Of a stretch of 63,319 nt of DNA, positions 37,897 through 48,876 are shown one piece after another. The stretch's first letter is position 1. Every line of letters begins with the position of its first letter. Where the stretch lies: contig NZ_LMCW01000010.1 of assembly GCF_001424945.1 (NCBI RefSeq), positions 50,778-114,096 of the forward strand, in the 5' to 3' direction. The notes below the pieces were generated by a model. The model did no database searches. It was not told the origin of the DNA and saw nothing but the letters and a program-made list of their open reading frames with translations. The translations under genes were made by a program, and so were the position numbers. The stretch comes from Rhizobium sp. Root1203. GTDB lineage: Bacteria > Pseudomonadota > Alphaproteobacteria > Rhizobiales > Rhizobiaceae.

Positions 37897-39480
37897 ATGG
37901 ACGGCACTCATCTGTTCGAGCTGGTGATCGCGATGTTTCTTGCGATCATCGCACTGCATTATCTCGCCCATCGACTGGGGTTGCCGCCTTCCGTCGCGCT
38001 GCTTGCAGGCGGTGCCACTCTGGCCTTCGTCCCTGGGCTGCCAGCTATCACCGTCGATCCCGAGCTAGTGCTGGTCATATTCCTTCCGCCGCTTCTGTTC
38101 GACGGTGCCTGGTCCATCGCTGTCGATAGGCTGAAACGCCACATGTTCGGCATTGCCTCGCTCGCAGTCGGTGCCGTGCTCTTCACAACCGTGATCGTGG
38201 CTCTTGTGACCCATGTTCTCATGCCGTCGTTGCCGTGGGCCGCCTGCGCGGCGCTCGGGGCCATCGTCTCTCCGCCGGATGCGGTGTCGGCGCGTGCGGT
38301 CCTGGAGCACGTTCGCCTGCCGCGACGCCTTCAGATTCTGCTGGAAGGCGAGAGCCTGCTGAACGACGCGAGCGGATTGGTCCTCTTCCGGTTCACGGTC
38401 GCCGCCGCAGCGACGGGAGCGTTCAGCACAGGCAGCGCTGCTGGGACCTTTGTTCTACTTGCCGTTGGAGGTGCCATCGTAGGTAGCCTCGTCGGCTACG
38501 CTTGGGTCAAGCTTGTCCGGCGACTACGTGACGACTACCTTATGATCGCCGCGACGACGCTGCTTTGCTGGGTCGCCTATCTGCTCGGAGAGCAACTTCA
38601 TGTGTCCGGTGTTATCGCCACTGTCACAGCGGGTCTGATAGCCTCGTGGCACCAGCACACCGTGATGTCGGCGGCGACGCGCATGCGGGGCACATCCTTC
38701 TGGACGGTTCTCGTCTTCCTCATGGAGGCGACTGTCTTCATTCTGATCGGTCTATCGCTGCGCGACATCGTCGACCGCGGCGGCGGTTTCGGCGCGCTGA
38801 TCGAAACCATGGCGTTTCCGGCACTTGCAATTCTTGTCGCGCTTGTTGTGGCCCGTTACCTGTGGGTCTTCGGCACCGATCTCGCGATCAGGCTGGCGAA
38901 CAGACTGCGACTTGCAAGATCGGTTCCGCTGGGACCGAGGGCCGCGACGGTTCTCGGATGGGCAGGCGTCCGCGGCGTGGTCACACTTGCACTCGCCCTG
39001 AGCCTGCCCGACGACTTTCCCGGGCGAGACTTTATCCTCGTCATGTCGTTTGCCGTGATCATGGGGACGGTGCTCGTACAAGGCACGACACTTGGAACTA
39101 TAATCTCCTGGGCTGGTCTGGGAGAAGCTGAAGCCGAGCGTGCGCCGATGACGATGAGCCAGGCGGAAGCGGCAATGGCTCAGGTTCAGTTCTCAAAGGT
39201 CAAAACTCTGGCCTACAATGGTGAAGGCAATCTGATCCATCCGCAACTGCTGAAACGGTACGAGCACCGAGCGACGGCCATCGTCGACTATGCCGAACGC
39301 ACCGACGACTACGCGCCGATGCTGCATGCTCATTTCGACGTCGTTCTGGAGGCGGTTGCCGTCGGTCGAACAGAACTCATACGGCTACATCGCTCAGGGC
39401 AGATCGATGACGAGACCCTTCGCGAACTCGAGCGGGATCTCGACCTGGAAGAACTGAGCGCCATCTCCGCAAAGGCCTGA
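37897..39480 (+). CDS. CPA1-family Na+/H+ antiporter
   Basis: A 527-residue cation/proton antiporter: about 12-13 helices from residue 5 to 405, then a cytosolic helical tail. The ion-binding core is ALGAIVSPPDAVSARAVLEH, followed by LLEGESLLNDASGLVLFRF and GWAGVRGVVTLALALSLP, as in NhaP/Nha1-like exchangers (TIGR00831 type). It would exchange Na+ or K+ for protons. ATG 37897 has GGGGAG upstream; the longer frame is not needed. No operon partner. Confidence 0.93.
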   Translation: MDGTHLFELVIAMFLAIIALHYLAHRLGLPPSVALLAGGATLAFVPGLPAITVDPELVLVIFLPPLLFDGAWSIAVDRLKRHMFGIASLAVGAVLFTTVIVALVTHVLMPSLPWAACAALGAIVSPPDAVSARAVLEHVRLPRRLQILLEGESLLNDASGLVLFRFTVAAAATGAFSTGSAAGTFVLLAVGGAIVGSLVGYAWVKLVRRLRDDYLMIAATTLLCWVAYLLGEQLHVSGVIATVTAGLIASWHQHTVMSAATRMRGTSFWTVLVFLMEATVFILIGLSLRDIVDRGGGFGALIETMAFPALAILVALVVARYLWVFGTDLAIRLANRLRLARSVPLGPRAATVLGWAGVRGVVTLALALSLPDDFPGRDFILVMSFAVIMGTVLVQGTTLGTIISWAGLGEAEAERAPMTMSQAEAAMAQVQFSKVKTLAYNGEGNLIHPQLLKRYEHRATAIVDYAERTDDYAPMLHAHFDVVLEAVAVGRTELIRLHRSGQIDDETLRELERDLDLEELSAISAKA

Positions 39481-39499
39481 AACTGGCCTAATTCCCGCT

Positions 39500-39702
39500 G
39501 ACTAACAGTCTCCATTGGCCCGCAGGCATGAGAACCGAGTGCCACAGCGATCTCCCTCGGCATCCACAAGGCGGTCGCATCCAGGCGCCGATATGCGCCG
39601 TAGCCGGCGAACGTCACGCTTGCCCCATGCTTCTTGAGCAACTCCGCGCGGACATAACTACCTTATCGTCCACACGCCGGGCACTCGACCTCGATGATCG
39701 GA
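39500..39702 (-). pseudogene. Possible relic of a small zinc-ribbon protein
   Basis: The frame reads IIEVECPACGR, a stop codon, then GSYVRAELLKKHGASVTFAG and YGAYRRLDATALWMPRE. This resembles small alphaproteobacterial proteins with a CPxCGRRG...LIxRHGADAxL pattern. The internal TAA and missing second Cys region mark it as decayed, if it is real. Confidence 0.35.
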
Positions 39703-39886
39703 TCCCGCGCGTCATTAGGCAGTGCGTCAATGGCAATCCGTCACGAGCGACAAAAATCTTTTCAATAAAGCCGGTGACTTTACGAGATTCGGCTACGTCA
39801 CTGATTCATCGAAACAATCTTCAATCCAACTAAAATAATGGGATCGTTTTCCTATTTTTGGGCGTATTGACTCTGATTTCCGGAAG

Positions 39887-39901
39887 GAACAGAAAGGGAA
39901 C
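39887..39901 (+). promoter_or_regulatory. LexA (SOS) box upstream of imuA
   Basis: GAAC-AGAAAGG-GAAC is an exact match to the alphaproteobacterial LexA consensus GAAC-N7-GAAC. It lies 62 bp upstream of the imuA start, where LexA would block the promoter of the imuA-imuB-dnaE2 cassette. Confidence 0.88.
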
Positions 39902-39963
39902 AATCACAGTCAAGCGACATGATGTCGTCAATGTCAACGCGATCTGAACAGGATTCGTGATCG

Positions 39964-40716
39964 ATGTCCGCTGTCCGCGAGCACGTCATAGCCGATCTTC
40001 GGGCACGCATCAGCGCCATCGAGAGCCATGCAGTGAAGAAGCGCGGATGCCTGGAGTTCGGCGTTCCGGAGATCGATGGTGCACTCCCGGGAGGCGGGCT
40101 CGCCCATGGCGCATTGCACGAGTTCGCTGGCGGCGGGGCAGGTACAGTCGACGGGGCAGCCGCAGCCCTGTTTGCCGCCGGAATAGCCGCGCGGACGAAG
40201 GGGCCGATCGTCTGGTGCCTAACACGGCCGGACCTCTTCTTCCCGGCTCTGGCGCAAGTGGGCCTGCATCCCGACCGGGTGATCTTCGTCGAGTCCGACA
40301 AGGAAGAGGACGTGCTGGCGAACATGGAAGAGGCGCTGGCGCACGGAGGTCTCGGCGCCGTGGTCGGCGAACTCGTCCGGCTTCCAATGACTGCCTCGCG
40401 CCGTCTGCAGCTTGCGGCCGAACGCACGGGAACCCTGGCGTTGGCGGTCAGGCGATGGCGACGGCAGACTGAAGCGAATGACTTCGGCCAGCCGACGGCC
40501 TCGACGACGCGGTGGAGGGTCAGTGTGCTGCCGTCCGAGGCGCTTCCGGTTCCCGGTGTCGGTCGGGCGAGGTGGTTGCTGGAATTGATGCGCGTGAAGG
40601 CGGGCGAGTGTGCTGAGTTTTGCGTAGGAGCATGTGATGACAAGGGTCGTATCGATCTATCTGCCCGACCTGCCGACGGATCGCATTCGTCGAGCCGATC
40701 CATCTATTCCGGCTGA
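39964..40716 (+). CDS. imuA: ImuA, RecA-like SOS mutagenesis protein
   Basis: A 250-residue RecA-fold accessory protein of the ImuA-ImuB-DnaE2 translesion mutasome. Family features include FGVPEIDGALPGGGLAHGALHEF, PIVWCLTRPDLFFPALAQVGL and DRVIFVESDKEEDVLANMEEAL. ImuA proteins resemble SulA/RecA but lack a complete Walker A; none is seen here. It is the first gene after the LexA box, and its 3' end overlaps imuB by 80 bp. The last 35 residues ([20 protein letters not shown]) may be read-through within the overlap. Confidence 0.92.
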   Translation: MSAVREHVIADLRARISAIESHAVKKRGCLEFGVPEIDGALPGGGLAHGALHEFAGGGAGTVDGAAAALFAAGIAARTKGPIVWCLTRPDLFFPALAQVGLHPDRVIFVESDKEEDVLANMEEALAHGGLGAVVGELVRLPMTASRRLQLAAERTGTLALAVRRWRRQTEANDFGQPTASTTRWRVSVLPSEALPVPGVGRARWLLELMRVKAGECAEFCVGACDDKGRIDLSARPADGSHSSSRSIYSG

Positions 40717-42148
40717 ACAGGCGATCGCGGTGATCGCAAAGTCGGGATCGAAGCGCTGGGTCTCCGCTGTCGACGATGCGGCGAAGAAGTCAGGCGTCCA
40801 TGTCGGCATGCAAGCCGCCAAGGCTCAGGCGCTTTTCCGTGGGCTGACGATGATCGACGCGGATCCTGCTGCGGATGCCGCCGCACTCGAACGGATCACC
40901 TTCTGGGCACTGACGCAGTATTCGCCGATCGTCGCCGTCGATGGTCATGATGGCCTCGTTATGGACACTGAAGGTGCCGACCATCTTCAGGGTGGCGAGG
41001 AGCCAATGCTGGCACGTATCGCCAACCGGTTCCGCGCCAAGGGGCTGGCTGCGCGGGTGGCCATCGCCGACACATGGGGCGCGGCAAACGCATGCGCCCG
41101 CGCGGTCACCCGCGAAGTCGTCATTGTTCCCAGAGGCGAAACCGTAAGAGCGGTCGAGAAGCTTCCGCTCTCGCTGCTCCGGCTGCCCGACAAGGTCGTC
41201 GGAGATCTTCGAACTCTCGGCTTCAAGACTGTCGGTGAACTCGCCAATACACCGCGCGCACCGCTGACCCTTCGCTTCGGGCCGGAAATAGGTCGCCGCT
41301 TGGACCAGATGTTCGGCCGAATGCCGGAGCCTATCGATCCCATCCGCACCGACGAACTGATCGAAGTCAGCCGTTCGTTCGCCGAACCCATCGGTGCCGC
41401 CGAGACCATCAACAAGTACGTGGGCCGACTGGTCGTCCAGCTTGTCGCAGAACTGCAGAAGAAGGGTCTCGGGGTTCGCCGGACGGATCTCATCGTCGAG
41501 AAAGTCGACGGCACCCGGCAGGCAATCAGGGCAGGGACCGCCAAGCCTGCGCGCGATGTCGCCTGGCTCACGAAGCTCTTCAAGGATAGAACCGAGAAGA
41601 TCGAACCCGGCTTCGGCATCGAGAAACTCACGCTCGTCGCCGTGATGTCCGAGGTGCTCGATGAGACGCAGACGTCGTCATCGCTCGTCGAGGAGGAAGT
41701 GATCGACCTCACGCCGCTGATCGACATCTACGGCAACCGCGGTCAACGCGTCTATCGCGTCGCCCCCGTAGCTTCCGACGTTCCGGAACGTTCGGTTCAG
41801 AGGATCGGCGCCGCATCCGACCCAGTGGAGGCCGCTTGGGTCAATCACTGGAAGCGACCCGTCCGCCTTCTGGCACGACCGGAGCAGGTCGATGTGATGG
41901 CGCTGATGCCTGACCATCCTCCTGCTTGGATCATGTGGCGTGGTAAGCGCCGCAAGGTGAAGAATGCCGACGGCCCTGAGAGGATCTTCGGCGAATGGTG
42001 GGAACGCAACTCCGAAATGGCCGCTGTCCGCGACTACTTCGTCATTGAGGATGATACGGGCGAGCGTCTGTGGATTTTCCGTTCTGGCGACGGCGTGGAT
42101 CCCGAAACCGGGAACCATCGGTGGTTCATGCACGGGATATTCGGCTGA
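40637..42148 (+). CDS. imuB: ImuB, catalytically inactive Y-family polymerase
   Basis: A 503-residue Y-family polymerase homologue that acts as scaffold of the mutasome, binding the beta clamp and DnaE2. The N-terminus [20 protein letters not shown] lacks the DxD catalytic motif of active Y-family enzymes, and [17 protein letters not shown] replaces the second catalytic acidic pair, both typical of ImuB. The C-terminal part has the family's [29 protein letters not shown] ending. ATG 40637 has AGGAG upstream; a GTG one codon earlier is in frame. The stop overlaps the dnaE2 start (TGATG). Confidence 0.95.
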   Translation: MTRVVSIYLPDLPTDRIRRADPSIPAEQAIAVIAKSGSKRWVSAVDDAAKKSGVHVGMQAAKAQALFRGLTMIDADPAADAAALERITFWALTQYSPIVAVDGHDGLVMDTEGADHLQGGEEPMLARIANRFRAKGLAARVAIADTWGAANACARAVTREVVIVPRGETVRAVEKLPLSLLRLPDKVVGDLRTLGFKTVGELANTPRAPLTLRFGPEIGRRLDQMFGRMPEPIDPIRTDELIEVSRSFAEPIGAAETINKYVGRLVVQLVAELQKKGLGVRRTDLIVEKVDGTRQAIRAGTAKPARDVAWLTKLFKDRTEKIEPGFGIEKLTLVAVMSEVLDETQTSSSLVEEEVIDLTPLIDIYGNRGQRVYRVAPVASDVPERSVQRIGAASDPVEAAWVNHWKRPVRLLARPEQVDVMALMPDHPPAWIMWRGKRRKVKNADGPERIFGEWWERNSEMAAVRDYFVIEDDTGERLWIFRSGDGVDPETGNHRWFMHGIFG

Positions 42149-45100
42149 TGAGATACGCCGAACTCCAGGTCACGACGCATTTCTCCTTTCTGCGCGGGGC
42201 GAGTTCGGCGCAGGAACTGTTCCAGACCGCGAAGTTGCTGGGGATCGATGCTATCGGGGTCGTCGATCGGAATTCGCTTGCCGGGATCGTCCGTGCGCTC
42301 GAAGCGTCTCGATCGACTGGGATCCGCTTGGTCGTCGGCTGCCGTCTCGATCTGCAGGACGGGATGTCGATCCTCGTCTATCCGACGGATCGCGCCGCCT
42401 ATTCCCGGCTGACCCGCCTCATTACGTTGGGGAAGTCCCGCGGTGGCAAGAACAACTGCATCCTGCACCTTGAGGACGTCATCGCATACTCGGACGGGAT
42501 GCTCGGCATTCTCGTGCCGGATATGCCGGGCGATGTTTGCGCGGTCCAACTCCGAAAGATGGCGGAGATTTTCGGCGACAGGGCATATCTCTCGCTCTGT
42601 CTCCGGCGGCGGCCGAACGACCAACTGCGCCTCCATGAGCTTTCGAACCTTGCAATGAAGTTCAGGGTGAAGACGGTCGTCACGAACGACGTGCTCTTCC
42701 ACGAGCCGGGCAGGCGGCAACTTCAGGACGTCGTCACCTGCATCCGGCACAATACAACCATCGACGCGGTCGGTTTCGAGCGCGAGCGCCACGCCGACAG
42801 ATATCTGAAACCTCCCGAGGAGATGGAGCGGTTGTTCTCGCGCAATCCGGAAGCGCTCCGGCGAACGATGGAGATCGTCGACCGCTGCAAGTTCTCGCTC
42901 GAAGAGCTGACCTACCAATATCCAGAGGAAGCCATTGTGCCAGGCAAGACCGCTCAGGAATCCCTGGAGCACTACCTCTGGGAATGCGTGCCGATCCGAT
43001 ATCCAGAGGGCCTCCCGCCCGACGTCCTGAAGACCGTCCGTCACGAACTCGACCTGATCCAGAAGATGAAGTATGCGCCTTACTTCCTGACCGTCTTCAG
43101 CATCGTCAAATATGCCCGCAGCCAAGGTATTCTGTGTCAGGGGCGCGGATCGGCGGCGAATTCGGCCGCCTGCTACGTCCTCGGCATCACGAGCATCGAC
43201 CCGAGCACGAATGATCTCCTGTTCGAGCGCTTCGTATCGCAGGAACGGGACGAGCCGCCGGATATCGATGTCGACTTCGAGCATGAGAGGCGCGAGGAGA
43301 TCATCCAATGGATCTACAAGACCTATACGCGAGAGAAGGCTGCTCTCTGTGCGACGGTCACCCGGTATCGGGCGAAGGGTGCGATCCGGGATGTCGGCAA
43401 GGCGCTGGGATTGCCCGAGGATGTGATCAAGGCTCTGTCGTCCGGCATGTGGTCATGGTCGGAGGAGGTTCCTGATCGCAACATCCGCGACCTCGGCCTG
43501 AACCCCGACGACCGCCGTCTTGCACTGACCCTGCGGCTGGCACAACAGCTCATGGGCGCGCCGAGACATCTCGGCCAGCATCCTGGCGGCTTTGTGTTGA
43601 CGCACGACAGATTGGACGATCTCGTACCGATCGAACCCGCGTCGATGAAGGATCGCCAGATCATCGAGTGGGACAAGGACGATGTCGAGGCCCTGAAATT
43701 CATGAAGGTCGATGTGTTGGCATTGGGTATGCTCACCTGCATGTCGAAGGCATTCGACCTCATCCGCGAGCACAAGGAGGTCAATCTCGATCTTGCAAAA
43801 ATCGAGCAGGAGGACCCGAAGACCTACGCAATGATCCGGAAAGCGGACACGCTTGGAACCTTCCAGATCGAGTCCCGCGCGCAGATGTCGATGTTGCCGA
43901 GGCTTAAGCCAAAGACGTTCTACGACTTGGTGATCCAGGTGGCCATCGTGCGGCCGGGACCGATTCAAGGTGACATGGTGCATCCATATCTTCGCAGACG
44001 CGAGGGTAAAGAAAAGGAGGAATACCCGACGCCCGAGCTGGAAGCTGTCCTCAAGAAGACGCTCGGAGTGCCGCTGTTTCAAGAATCCGCGATGCGCGTG
44101 GCGATGGTCTGCGCCGGGTTCACGGGCGGGGAGGCCGACCAGCTGCGGAAAAGCATGGCTACCTTCAAGTTCACGGGCGGCGTCTCGCGGTTCAAGGACA
44201 AGCTGGTGTCCGGCATGATCAGGAATGGCTACACCCCGGAGTTTGCCGAGAAGACGTTCGGGCAGCTCGAAGGGTTCGGGTCCTACGGTTTCCCGGAAAG
44301 TCATGCGGCATCGTTTGCTCTCATCGCCTACGCGTCCAGCTTCGTGAAGTGTCACTATCCGGATGCGTTCTGTGCCGCTCTGTTGAATTCCCAGCCCATG
44401 GGTTTCTATGCTCCCGCGCAGATTGTCGGATGTGCCAAGAACCATGGCGTGCAAGTTCTCCCAGTGTGCGTGAACCGATCTCGCTGGGATTGCACGCTTG
44501 AACGCGTCGGCAACGGCGACCGCCACGCAGTCCGTCTCGGAATGCGGATGGTCAAGGGACTGGCCGTCGCCGACGCCGCCCGCATTGTCGCCGCCCGGAT
44601 GAACAATGAATTCGAGAGCATCGACGACATGTGGCGGCGTTCGGGCGTCCCGTCCGAGGCTCTGAAGCAGCTCGCCGATGCCGATGCCTACCTGCCGTCT
44701 CTGAAACTCGAACGCCGTGACGCCATCTGGGCGATCAAGGCTTTGCGCGACGAGCCGCTGCCACTGTTCGCGGCCGCTGCCGAGCGCGAGATGAAAACGA
44801 TCGCCGAGCAGCAGGAACCGGAGGTCGCACTCCGGCCGATGACTGACGGACACAATGTCATCGCCGACTACAGCCACACGGGGCTGACGCTGCGCGAGCA
44901 TCCGCTCGCTTTCCTTCGGAAGGATCTGCAGAAACGAAACATAGTCACGTGCTCGGAGGCAATGAACGCCCGTGATGGCCGCTGGCTCATGACCGCGGGT
45001 CTCGTCCTCGTCAGGCAGAAGCCAGGATCGGCGAAAGGCGTGATGTTCATCACCATTGAGGACGAGAGTGGTTCTGCCAACCTTGTGGTCTGGCCATCGC

Positions 45101-45405
45101 TGTTCGAGAAGCGCCGCCGAGTGGTGCTCGGATCGTCGATGATGGCGATCAACGGGAAGATCCAGAGGGAAGGCGACGTCGTCCATCTCGTAGCGCAGCA
45201 GCTATTCGACCTCTCCGGAGACCTTTCAGGACTGGCGGATCGCGATATCGATTTCAAGCTTCCGACGGGCAGGGGAGACGAGTTCGCCCACGGCGGCGGG
45301 CCGGATCCACGCGACAGGCCGAAGCCTGCGGTTCAGCCGCGCGACATCTTCATTCCAGATCTGCATATTGACACCTTGAAGGTAAAGGCGAGGAATTTCC
45401 ACTAG
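42148..45405 (+). CDS. dnaE2: Error-prone DNA polymerase III alpha subunit DnaE2
   Basis: A 1,085-residue C-family polymerase that carries out mutagenic lesion bypass with ImuA and ImuB. It has an N-terminal PHP domain ([17 protein letters not shown]), palm with catalytic acids Asp372/374/376 in [15 protein letters not shown], the GRGSAANS nucleotide loop, a helix-hairpin-helix region and a C-terminal OB fold ([17 protein letters not shown]). Length is normal for DnaE2. The ATG at 42148 overlaps the imuB stop, indicating coupling. This operon order is standard for rhizobial plasmid-borne copies, which often duplicate a chromosomal set. Confidence 0.96.
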   Translation: MRYAELQVTTHFSFLRGASSAQELFQTAKLLGIDAIGVVDRNSLAGIVRALEASRSTGIRLVVGCRLDLQDGMSILVYPTDRAAYSRLTRLITLGKSRGGKNNCILHLEDVIAYSDGMLGILVPDMPGDVCAVQLRKMAEIFGDRAYLSLCLRRRPNDQLRLHELSNLAMKFRVKTVVTNDVLFHEPGRRQLQDVVTCIRHNTTIDAVGFERERHADRYLKPPEEMERLFSRNPEALRRTMEIVDRCKFSLEELTYQYPEEAIVPGKTAQESLEHYLWECVPIRYPEGLPPDVLKTVRHELDLIQKMKYAPYFLTVFSIVKYARSQGILCQGRGSAANSAACYVLGITSIDPSTNDLLFERFVSQERDEPPDIDVDFEHERREEIIQWIYKTYTREKAALCATVTRYRAKGAIRDVGKALGLPEDVIKALSSGMWSWSEEVPDRNIRDLGLNPDDRRLALTLRLAQQLMGAPRHLGQHPGGFVLTHDRLDDLVPIEPASMKDRQIIEWDKDDVEALKFMKVDVLALGMLTCMSKAFDLIREHKEVNLDLAKIEQEDPKTYAMIRKADTLGTFQIESRAQMSMLPRLKPKTFYDLVIQVAIVRPGPIQGDMVHPYLRRREGKEKEEYPTPELEAVLKKTLGVPLFQESAMRVAMVCAGFTGGEADQLRKSMATFKFTGGVSRFKDKLVSGMIRNGYTPEFAEKTFGQLEGFGSYGFPESHAASFALIAYASSFVKCHYPDAFCAALLNSQPMGFYAPAQIVGCAKNHGVQVLPVCVNRSRWDCTLERVGNGDRHAVRLGMRMVKGLAVADAARIVAARMNNEFESIDDMWRRSGVPSEALKQLADADAYLPSLKLERRDAIWAIKALRDEPLPLFAAAAEREMKTIAEQQEPEVALRPMTDGHNVIADYSHTGLTLREHPLAFLRKDLQKRNIVTCSEAMNARDGRWLMTAGLVLVRQKPGSAKGVMFITIEDESGSANLVVWPSLFEKRRRVVLGSSMMAINGKIQREGDVVHLVAQQLFDLSGDLSGLADRDIDFKLPTGRGDEFAHGGGPDPRDRPKPAVQPRDIFIPDLHIDTLKVKARNFH

Positions 45406-45460
45406 GGGTTTTGTCGCCTCGCTGTGCAAACGGGAGCCGCGACTCGACGGTTTCCATAGC

Positions 45461-45735
45461 TCAAGAACTTGCTACAGCATCCCCCTCGACTTCAACGAGC
45501 AGATCCGGTCGCACAAGACCGGAAACGATCACGAGCGTGGAACTGGTTTTACGTGTCCGAGATGAGCCTTTCGAATTTCGGCGAAAGTTGGAAAGTCGTC
45601 ACGGTTCGTCAGAAATACGGTCGTCTTGACCAAGTTCTCGAACGTCATGCCCGCCTCATTCTATACGGCTCGCAAGTCGATGAAAACCGCATCTGATTGG
45701 GCCGCGATCCCGGGTAGGACCTTGCCGACCTCATC
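45461..45735 (-). pseudogene. RidA family pseudogene
   Basis: Pieces rebuild a RidA protein: IAAQSDAVFIDLRAV, a TAG stop, NEAGMTFENLVKTTVFLTNR, DDFPTFAEIRKAHLGHVKP, then after a frameshift STLVIVSGLVRPDLLVEVEG ending DAVASS at 45461. An in-frame stop and at least one shift show that it is dead. It is a different lineage from the intact RidA at 27539. Confidence 0.7.
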
Positions 45736-45821
45736 GGCACCCGATCACCGAGGTGATGTCGGCACGGCAACTCCGATCTGCTCGAGTATCAACGGAGATG
45801 GGATTTCCGTCCCAAACCCGT

Positions 45822-47471
45822 TCAGAACCGAGCATCTTCAAGTGCGCAAAATGGATCGACTGGATTGTTGCGGTTCCAAGGCACCCGACCCAGAAGTGCA
45901 TCAACGACGGCACGTTGCATCGTCTCCGTGGTCGTATACGCATTAATGTAGGTCGGCACTCGCGGAGCATCATAGAGAAGATATGGATAGCCGAACGAAA
46001 TCATGACCGTCGGAATGTCATGCCAGTACCGGCGCATGGCTTCGCCAAAACCGCCGGTGAGCTTCAGCCAATCTAGGAATACACGGCCACGCGTGAGGAG
46101 TGTCTCATCACCGAGAATATAAAGAACCAGATCAAAATTCCGGGGATCTGGATTACTATTCGGCGTATGAACCGTAACCTGAAACCCCTCTTGGGCCAGC
46201 ACCGCAGGAAGCGCGAATTGCAATGGCTCACGTAGGAAAGGAATGACGATATCGCCGGAAAAGACCAAAACGCGCCTGTGATGCTCCAAGCTCAGCGGTA
46301 AGGTTCCCCTGACATCTTTGACGAGAGTTGGGATGCGGCGGGCCAGTGTTTCAGAAAATGCTACATTGGCGGTGTGGTCAGTGGTCGGTACGGTTTGCGG
46401 TCTGTGCAGGCCGATCGCGGCCTTTAGACCGAGTTGCCGTATGAGTGCCTCGTCGATGCGCGATGCAGTCAAGCGACCATCGGCCAGCGCAGTTTTCAGG
46501 TATTGGATATCTGCTTCCCAGTCGTCGGAAAAAAGGATGACATCGCAGCCGGACGCGATGATTTCGGGTAGATGTTCTGAGCGCTTCGACCACGATCCAA
46601 GCCCTGCCATCGGTGTGGCGTCGGAGACGATCACCCCATTGAAGCCAAGACGTTTGCGCAGAAGCTCTTCATTGAGAAGGCGGCTGATTGAGGCAGGCCG
46701 GAATGCTTCTTGCCCGGCGTCTTCGAGAAACGAGCGTACGAATGCCGGGAAAGCAATATGCGCGGACATCACCGATAACACGCCGGCATCAATCGCACGG
46801 CGGTAGAGGCGGCCAAAGCTGTCTTCCCAGGTTTCCAGATCAAGTGGATTGACAGTGGTCACAAGATGCTGATCGCGATCATCAAAACCTTCCCCTGGCC
46901 AGTGCTTGACGGCAGACGCAACCCCGTATCGCTGAAACACCTCCATCTGCCGGATCGCGTGCCGCTCGATCGTGGCGACGTTGGAGCCAAAGCCACGGGT
47001 TGCCACGATCGAACTCCTGAAGGCGGCGTTGATATCAAGGACTGGCGTGAACGACCAATTGATGCCCGAGGTGCGAGCTTCCTGCGCCATGATCCTGCTG
47101 ACTTCTTCGGTCGCGGCCACGTCATCGAGCGCCGCAAGTCCCAATGGATTGGGCATCTCGGCCGCACCTGTTAGGCTGAGCCTACTTCCTTCCAGATCTG
47201 CGGAAACGAGTAGCGGCACGGAAAGCGCATCGTTCAGCCTCGCTATGAGTGCCCGCTCGGTCTCAGCGTCCGCGCCGCTGAAACGGGTAATACTTCCGGG
47301 CCGGAAGAGCATTATGCGCTCTATCTCGGCGGGATCGTTACCGAAGAGCACAAGGTTGAAGAGTTGCGAAAGCCTGTCATCCTCTGAAAGACCTGAGAGG
47401 GTTTTCCTGACCCACTGGATGTCTTGCTCATCGAGATTGTATGGCGCGCGCCTGAGGTCATCAAATGTCAT
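45822..47471 (-). CDS. Glycoside hydrolase family 3 (beta-N-acetylhexosaminidase-like)
   Basis: A 549-residue GH3 enzyme. The N-terminal TIM barrel holds LVSADLEGSRLSL, the KH motif Lys189-His190 in SAVKHWPGEGFDD and the candidate nucleophile Asp284 in NGVIVSDATPMAGL. A second domain (about 380-549) resembles GH3_C but is shortened. It cleaves terminal beta-linked sugars; the barrel is closest in style to beta-N-acetylglucosaminidases, but NagZ-type D/H catalytic dyad residues are not obvious. No signal peptide, so likely cytosolic. No operon partners; the 3' side abuts the RidA pseudogene. Confidence 0.85.
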   Translation of the reverse strand: MTFDDLRRAPYNLDEQDIQWVRKTLSGLSEDDRLSQLFNLVLFGNDPAEIERIMLFRPGSITRFSGADAETERALIARLNDALSVPLLVSADLEGSRLSLTGAAEMPNPLGLAALDDVAATEEVSRIMAQEARTSGINWSFTPVLDINAAFRSSIVATRGFGSNVATIERHAIRQMEVFQRYGVASAVKHWPGEGFDDRDQHLVTTVNPLDLETWEDSFGRLYRRAIDAGVLSVMSAHIAFPAFVRSFLEDAGQEAFRPASISRLLNEELLRKRLGFNGVIVSDATPMAGLGSWSKRSEHLPEIIASGCDVILFSDDWEADIQYLKTALADGRLTASRIDEALIRQLGLKAAIGLHRPQTVPTTDHTANVAFSETLARRIPTLVKDVRGTLPLSLEHHRRVLVFSGDIVIPFLREPLQFALPAVLAQEGFQVTVHTPNSNPDPRNFDLVLYILGDETLLTRGRVFLDWLKLTGGFGEAMRRYWHDIPTVMISFGYPYLLYDAPRVPTYINAYTTTETMQRAVVDALLGRVPWNRNNPVDPFCALEDARF

Positions 47472-47559
47472 TGCCTTCAGCCTTCGTTTATTTGGTCGGG
47501 TCGGTCCAAGTAACTGACTGTGAGTTCACACTTAATCGCGAATTTCGAGCTTCGAGAGG

Positions 47560-47697
47560 TTAACCGTTACGACGGATTTGCGCGAGAAGTTTCTGGCGGA
47601 AGACTTCGGCGGGCGTTTTGTAACCGAGGCATTTGCGTGGTGTCGCGTTCAGGTGATTGCAGATCTCGGTGAGATCGAGCGCTTCTGGATCTGAAGC
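47560..47697 (-). mobile_element. 3' relic of an IS30-family transposase
   Basis: The frame reads DLTEICNHLNATPRKCLGYK, TPAEVFRQKLLAQIRRNG, then TAA at 47560-47562. This is the conserved C-terminal end of IS30-type transposases (N-x-RPRKCLGxKTPxEVF pattern). Nothing of the DDE core is present. It has the same orientation as the 5' relic at 61.1-61.6 kb. Confidence 0.75.
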
Positions 47698-47759
47698 CTT
47701 AATTTAACCGCAACATTGTCATCGGATCGGTCGCCGGGATGCGACCACAAATAGCGCAT

Positions 47760-48015
47760 CCCCGCTCGAAACGTTCTCAGAACACGATGTTGTCGGCGGA
47801 TCAGATTCACCTTGTTCGTGTCCTTGCCGCCCATCCAGACCGAGAACCCGCGACGGAGGAAGTCGGCAGCTTCCGTCTCTGATCGCACGCGGATGGCGTT
47901 GCTAGCCAGGTGCTGGGCGCGGCCAAGCTTGGGGTCGGCAAGCGGGAACGTGCCGTCACCGTAGCGGTGGGGAACGGACGACCACGGAAGCGAGCTACGG
48001 ACTCCGGGACAGCGG
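47760..48015 (-). other. Unidentified protein-like relic
   Basis: The minus strand reads HRYGDGTFPLADPKLGRAQH, LASNAIRVRSETEAADFLRR and GFSVWMGGKDTNKVNLIR in one frame. Its amino acid composition looks genuinely coding and resembles small rhizobial proteins of unknown function, but no start codon or clean end fits. Between IS30 and LysR relics, it is most likely a fragment. Confidence 0.35.
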
Positions 48016-48094
48016 TGCAATATCCGTCCTCCCGGAGTGCCTTTTTTGGCGATTTCTAAACCGATTGGGCTGCGAGGGAGATCTCCGCGGCTGA

Positions 48095-48430
48095 TCAGCG
48101 TTTTTCGGCGAAGGCTTCGGTAAACTCCGCCACAATCGCCTTGATGAGGCGCCCCGTGATCCTGTCCTTCTGCCATAGCGCGGTCATCTTGACAGGCGAG
48201 GGCCGCCATTCCGGCAAGACCCGGACGAGGTCGCCAGCGGCCAGCGCGCGGTCGATCATGAAATCCGGCAGGTTGGCGACGCCCAGACCTGAGACCGCAG
48301 CGTCGATGAGGATAGTCTGACGATTGGCGGCGAAGCCGATCTTGGGATGCACCTTCGCCAGGTTGCCATCGTTGTCTCTCACATCCCACTCGACCAGATC
48401 GCGCCCGATCGCCAATGCGGGAACGGCGTT
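48095..48430 (-). pseudogene. C-terminal fragment of a LysR family regulator
   Basis: The frame reads AIGRDLVEWDVRDNDGNLAK, VHPKIGFAANRQTILIDAAV, SGLGVANLPDFMIDRALAAG and DLVRVLPEWRPSPVKMTALW, ending FAEKR. This is the second half of a LysR effector domain; the DNA-binding domain and the first half are missing. No upstream start or ribosome-binding site. Confidence 0.7.
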
Positions 48431-48876
48431 GAGGCCCGGCCCCCGTTAACCTTTGCTTAATTTCTACTTTGACTTTTCGCCTTTGAAATCGATAACTCAC
48501 GCCACGGTGATGCGCGTGCCAGCGTCGAATGGAGACCTTGTCCAGGAAACAGTAGTAGGATCCGTCACGATACGAGAAAGCCCCGATTCCGGCAGCAACT
48601 CCGGACATCCCATGAAGTTTCGCCTCTCGAAAGTCTGCAGGGAGGTAGTGTCTCCAGTAGGCACCGAAGCCATCCTCGAAATCGCGATCCTCCGCACGAT
48701 GTCGTTTGCTTTCAAGAGCTCCCGAGCATCAATAAAGGCAGACGCGACGGCTGCTACTGGATCACTTGGGATCGCCGGCGTGCATCAGTCTCCTCTGGCG
48801 TCAGCCCCATGAAGGCGGTAATCCACCGCCTTCCCCCGTGACATGAGCTCCAGTCTCAGTCGATGGCCCCCGATTG
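48431..48876. other. Intergenic, uncertain coding
   Basis: Both strands have moderately long frames (for example SDPVAAVASAFIDARELLKA on the minus strand) but no start signals or recognisable family. Probably fragments or noise between the relic zone and the chloroperoxidase promoter. Confidence 0.3.

Noticed and set aside
40637..42148. Missing catalytic acids in the Y-family polymerase as a sign of a broken gene
   Set aside because: Loss of these residues is the normal state of ImuB, which works as a scaffold.
42034..45186. Very long open frames on the minus strand opposite dnaE2 (over 420 and 570 codons)
   Set aside because: They are antisense shadows in high-GC coding DNA: composition is Arg/His/Asp-rich, no ribosome-binding sites or domains fit, and the plus strand encodes an unambiguous DnaE2.
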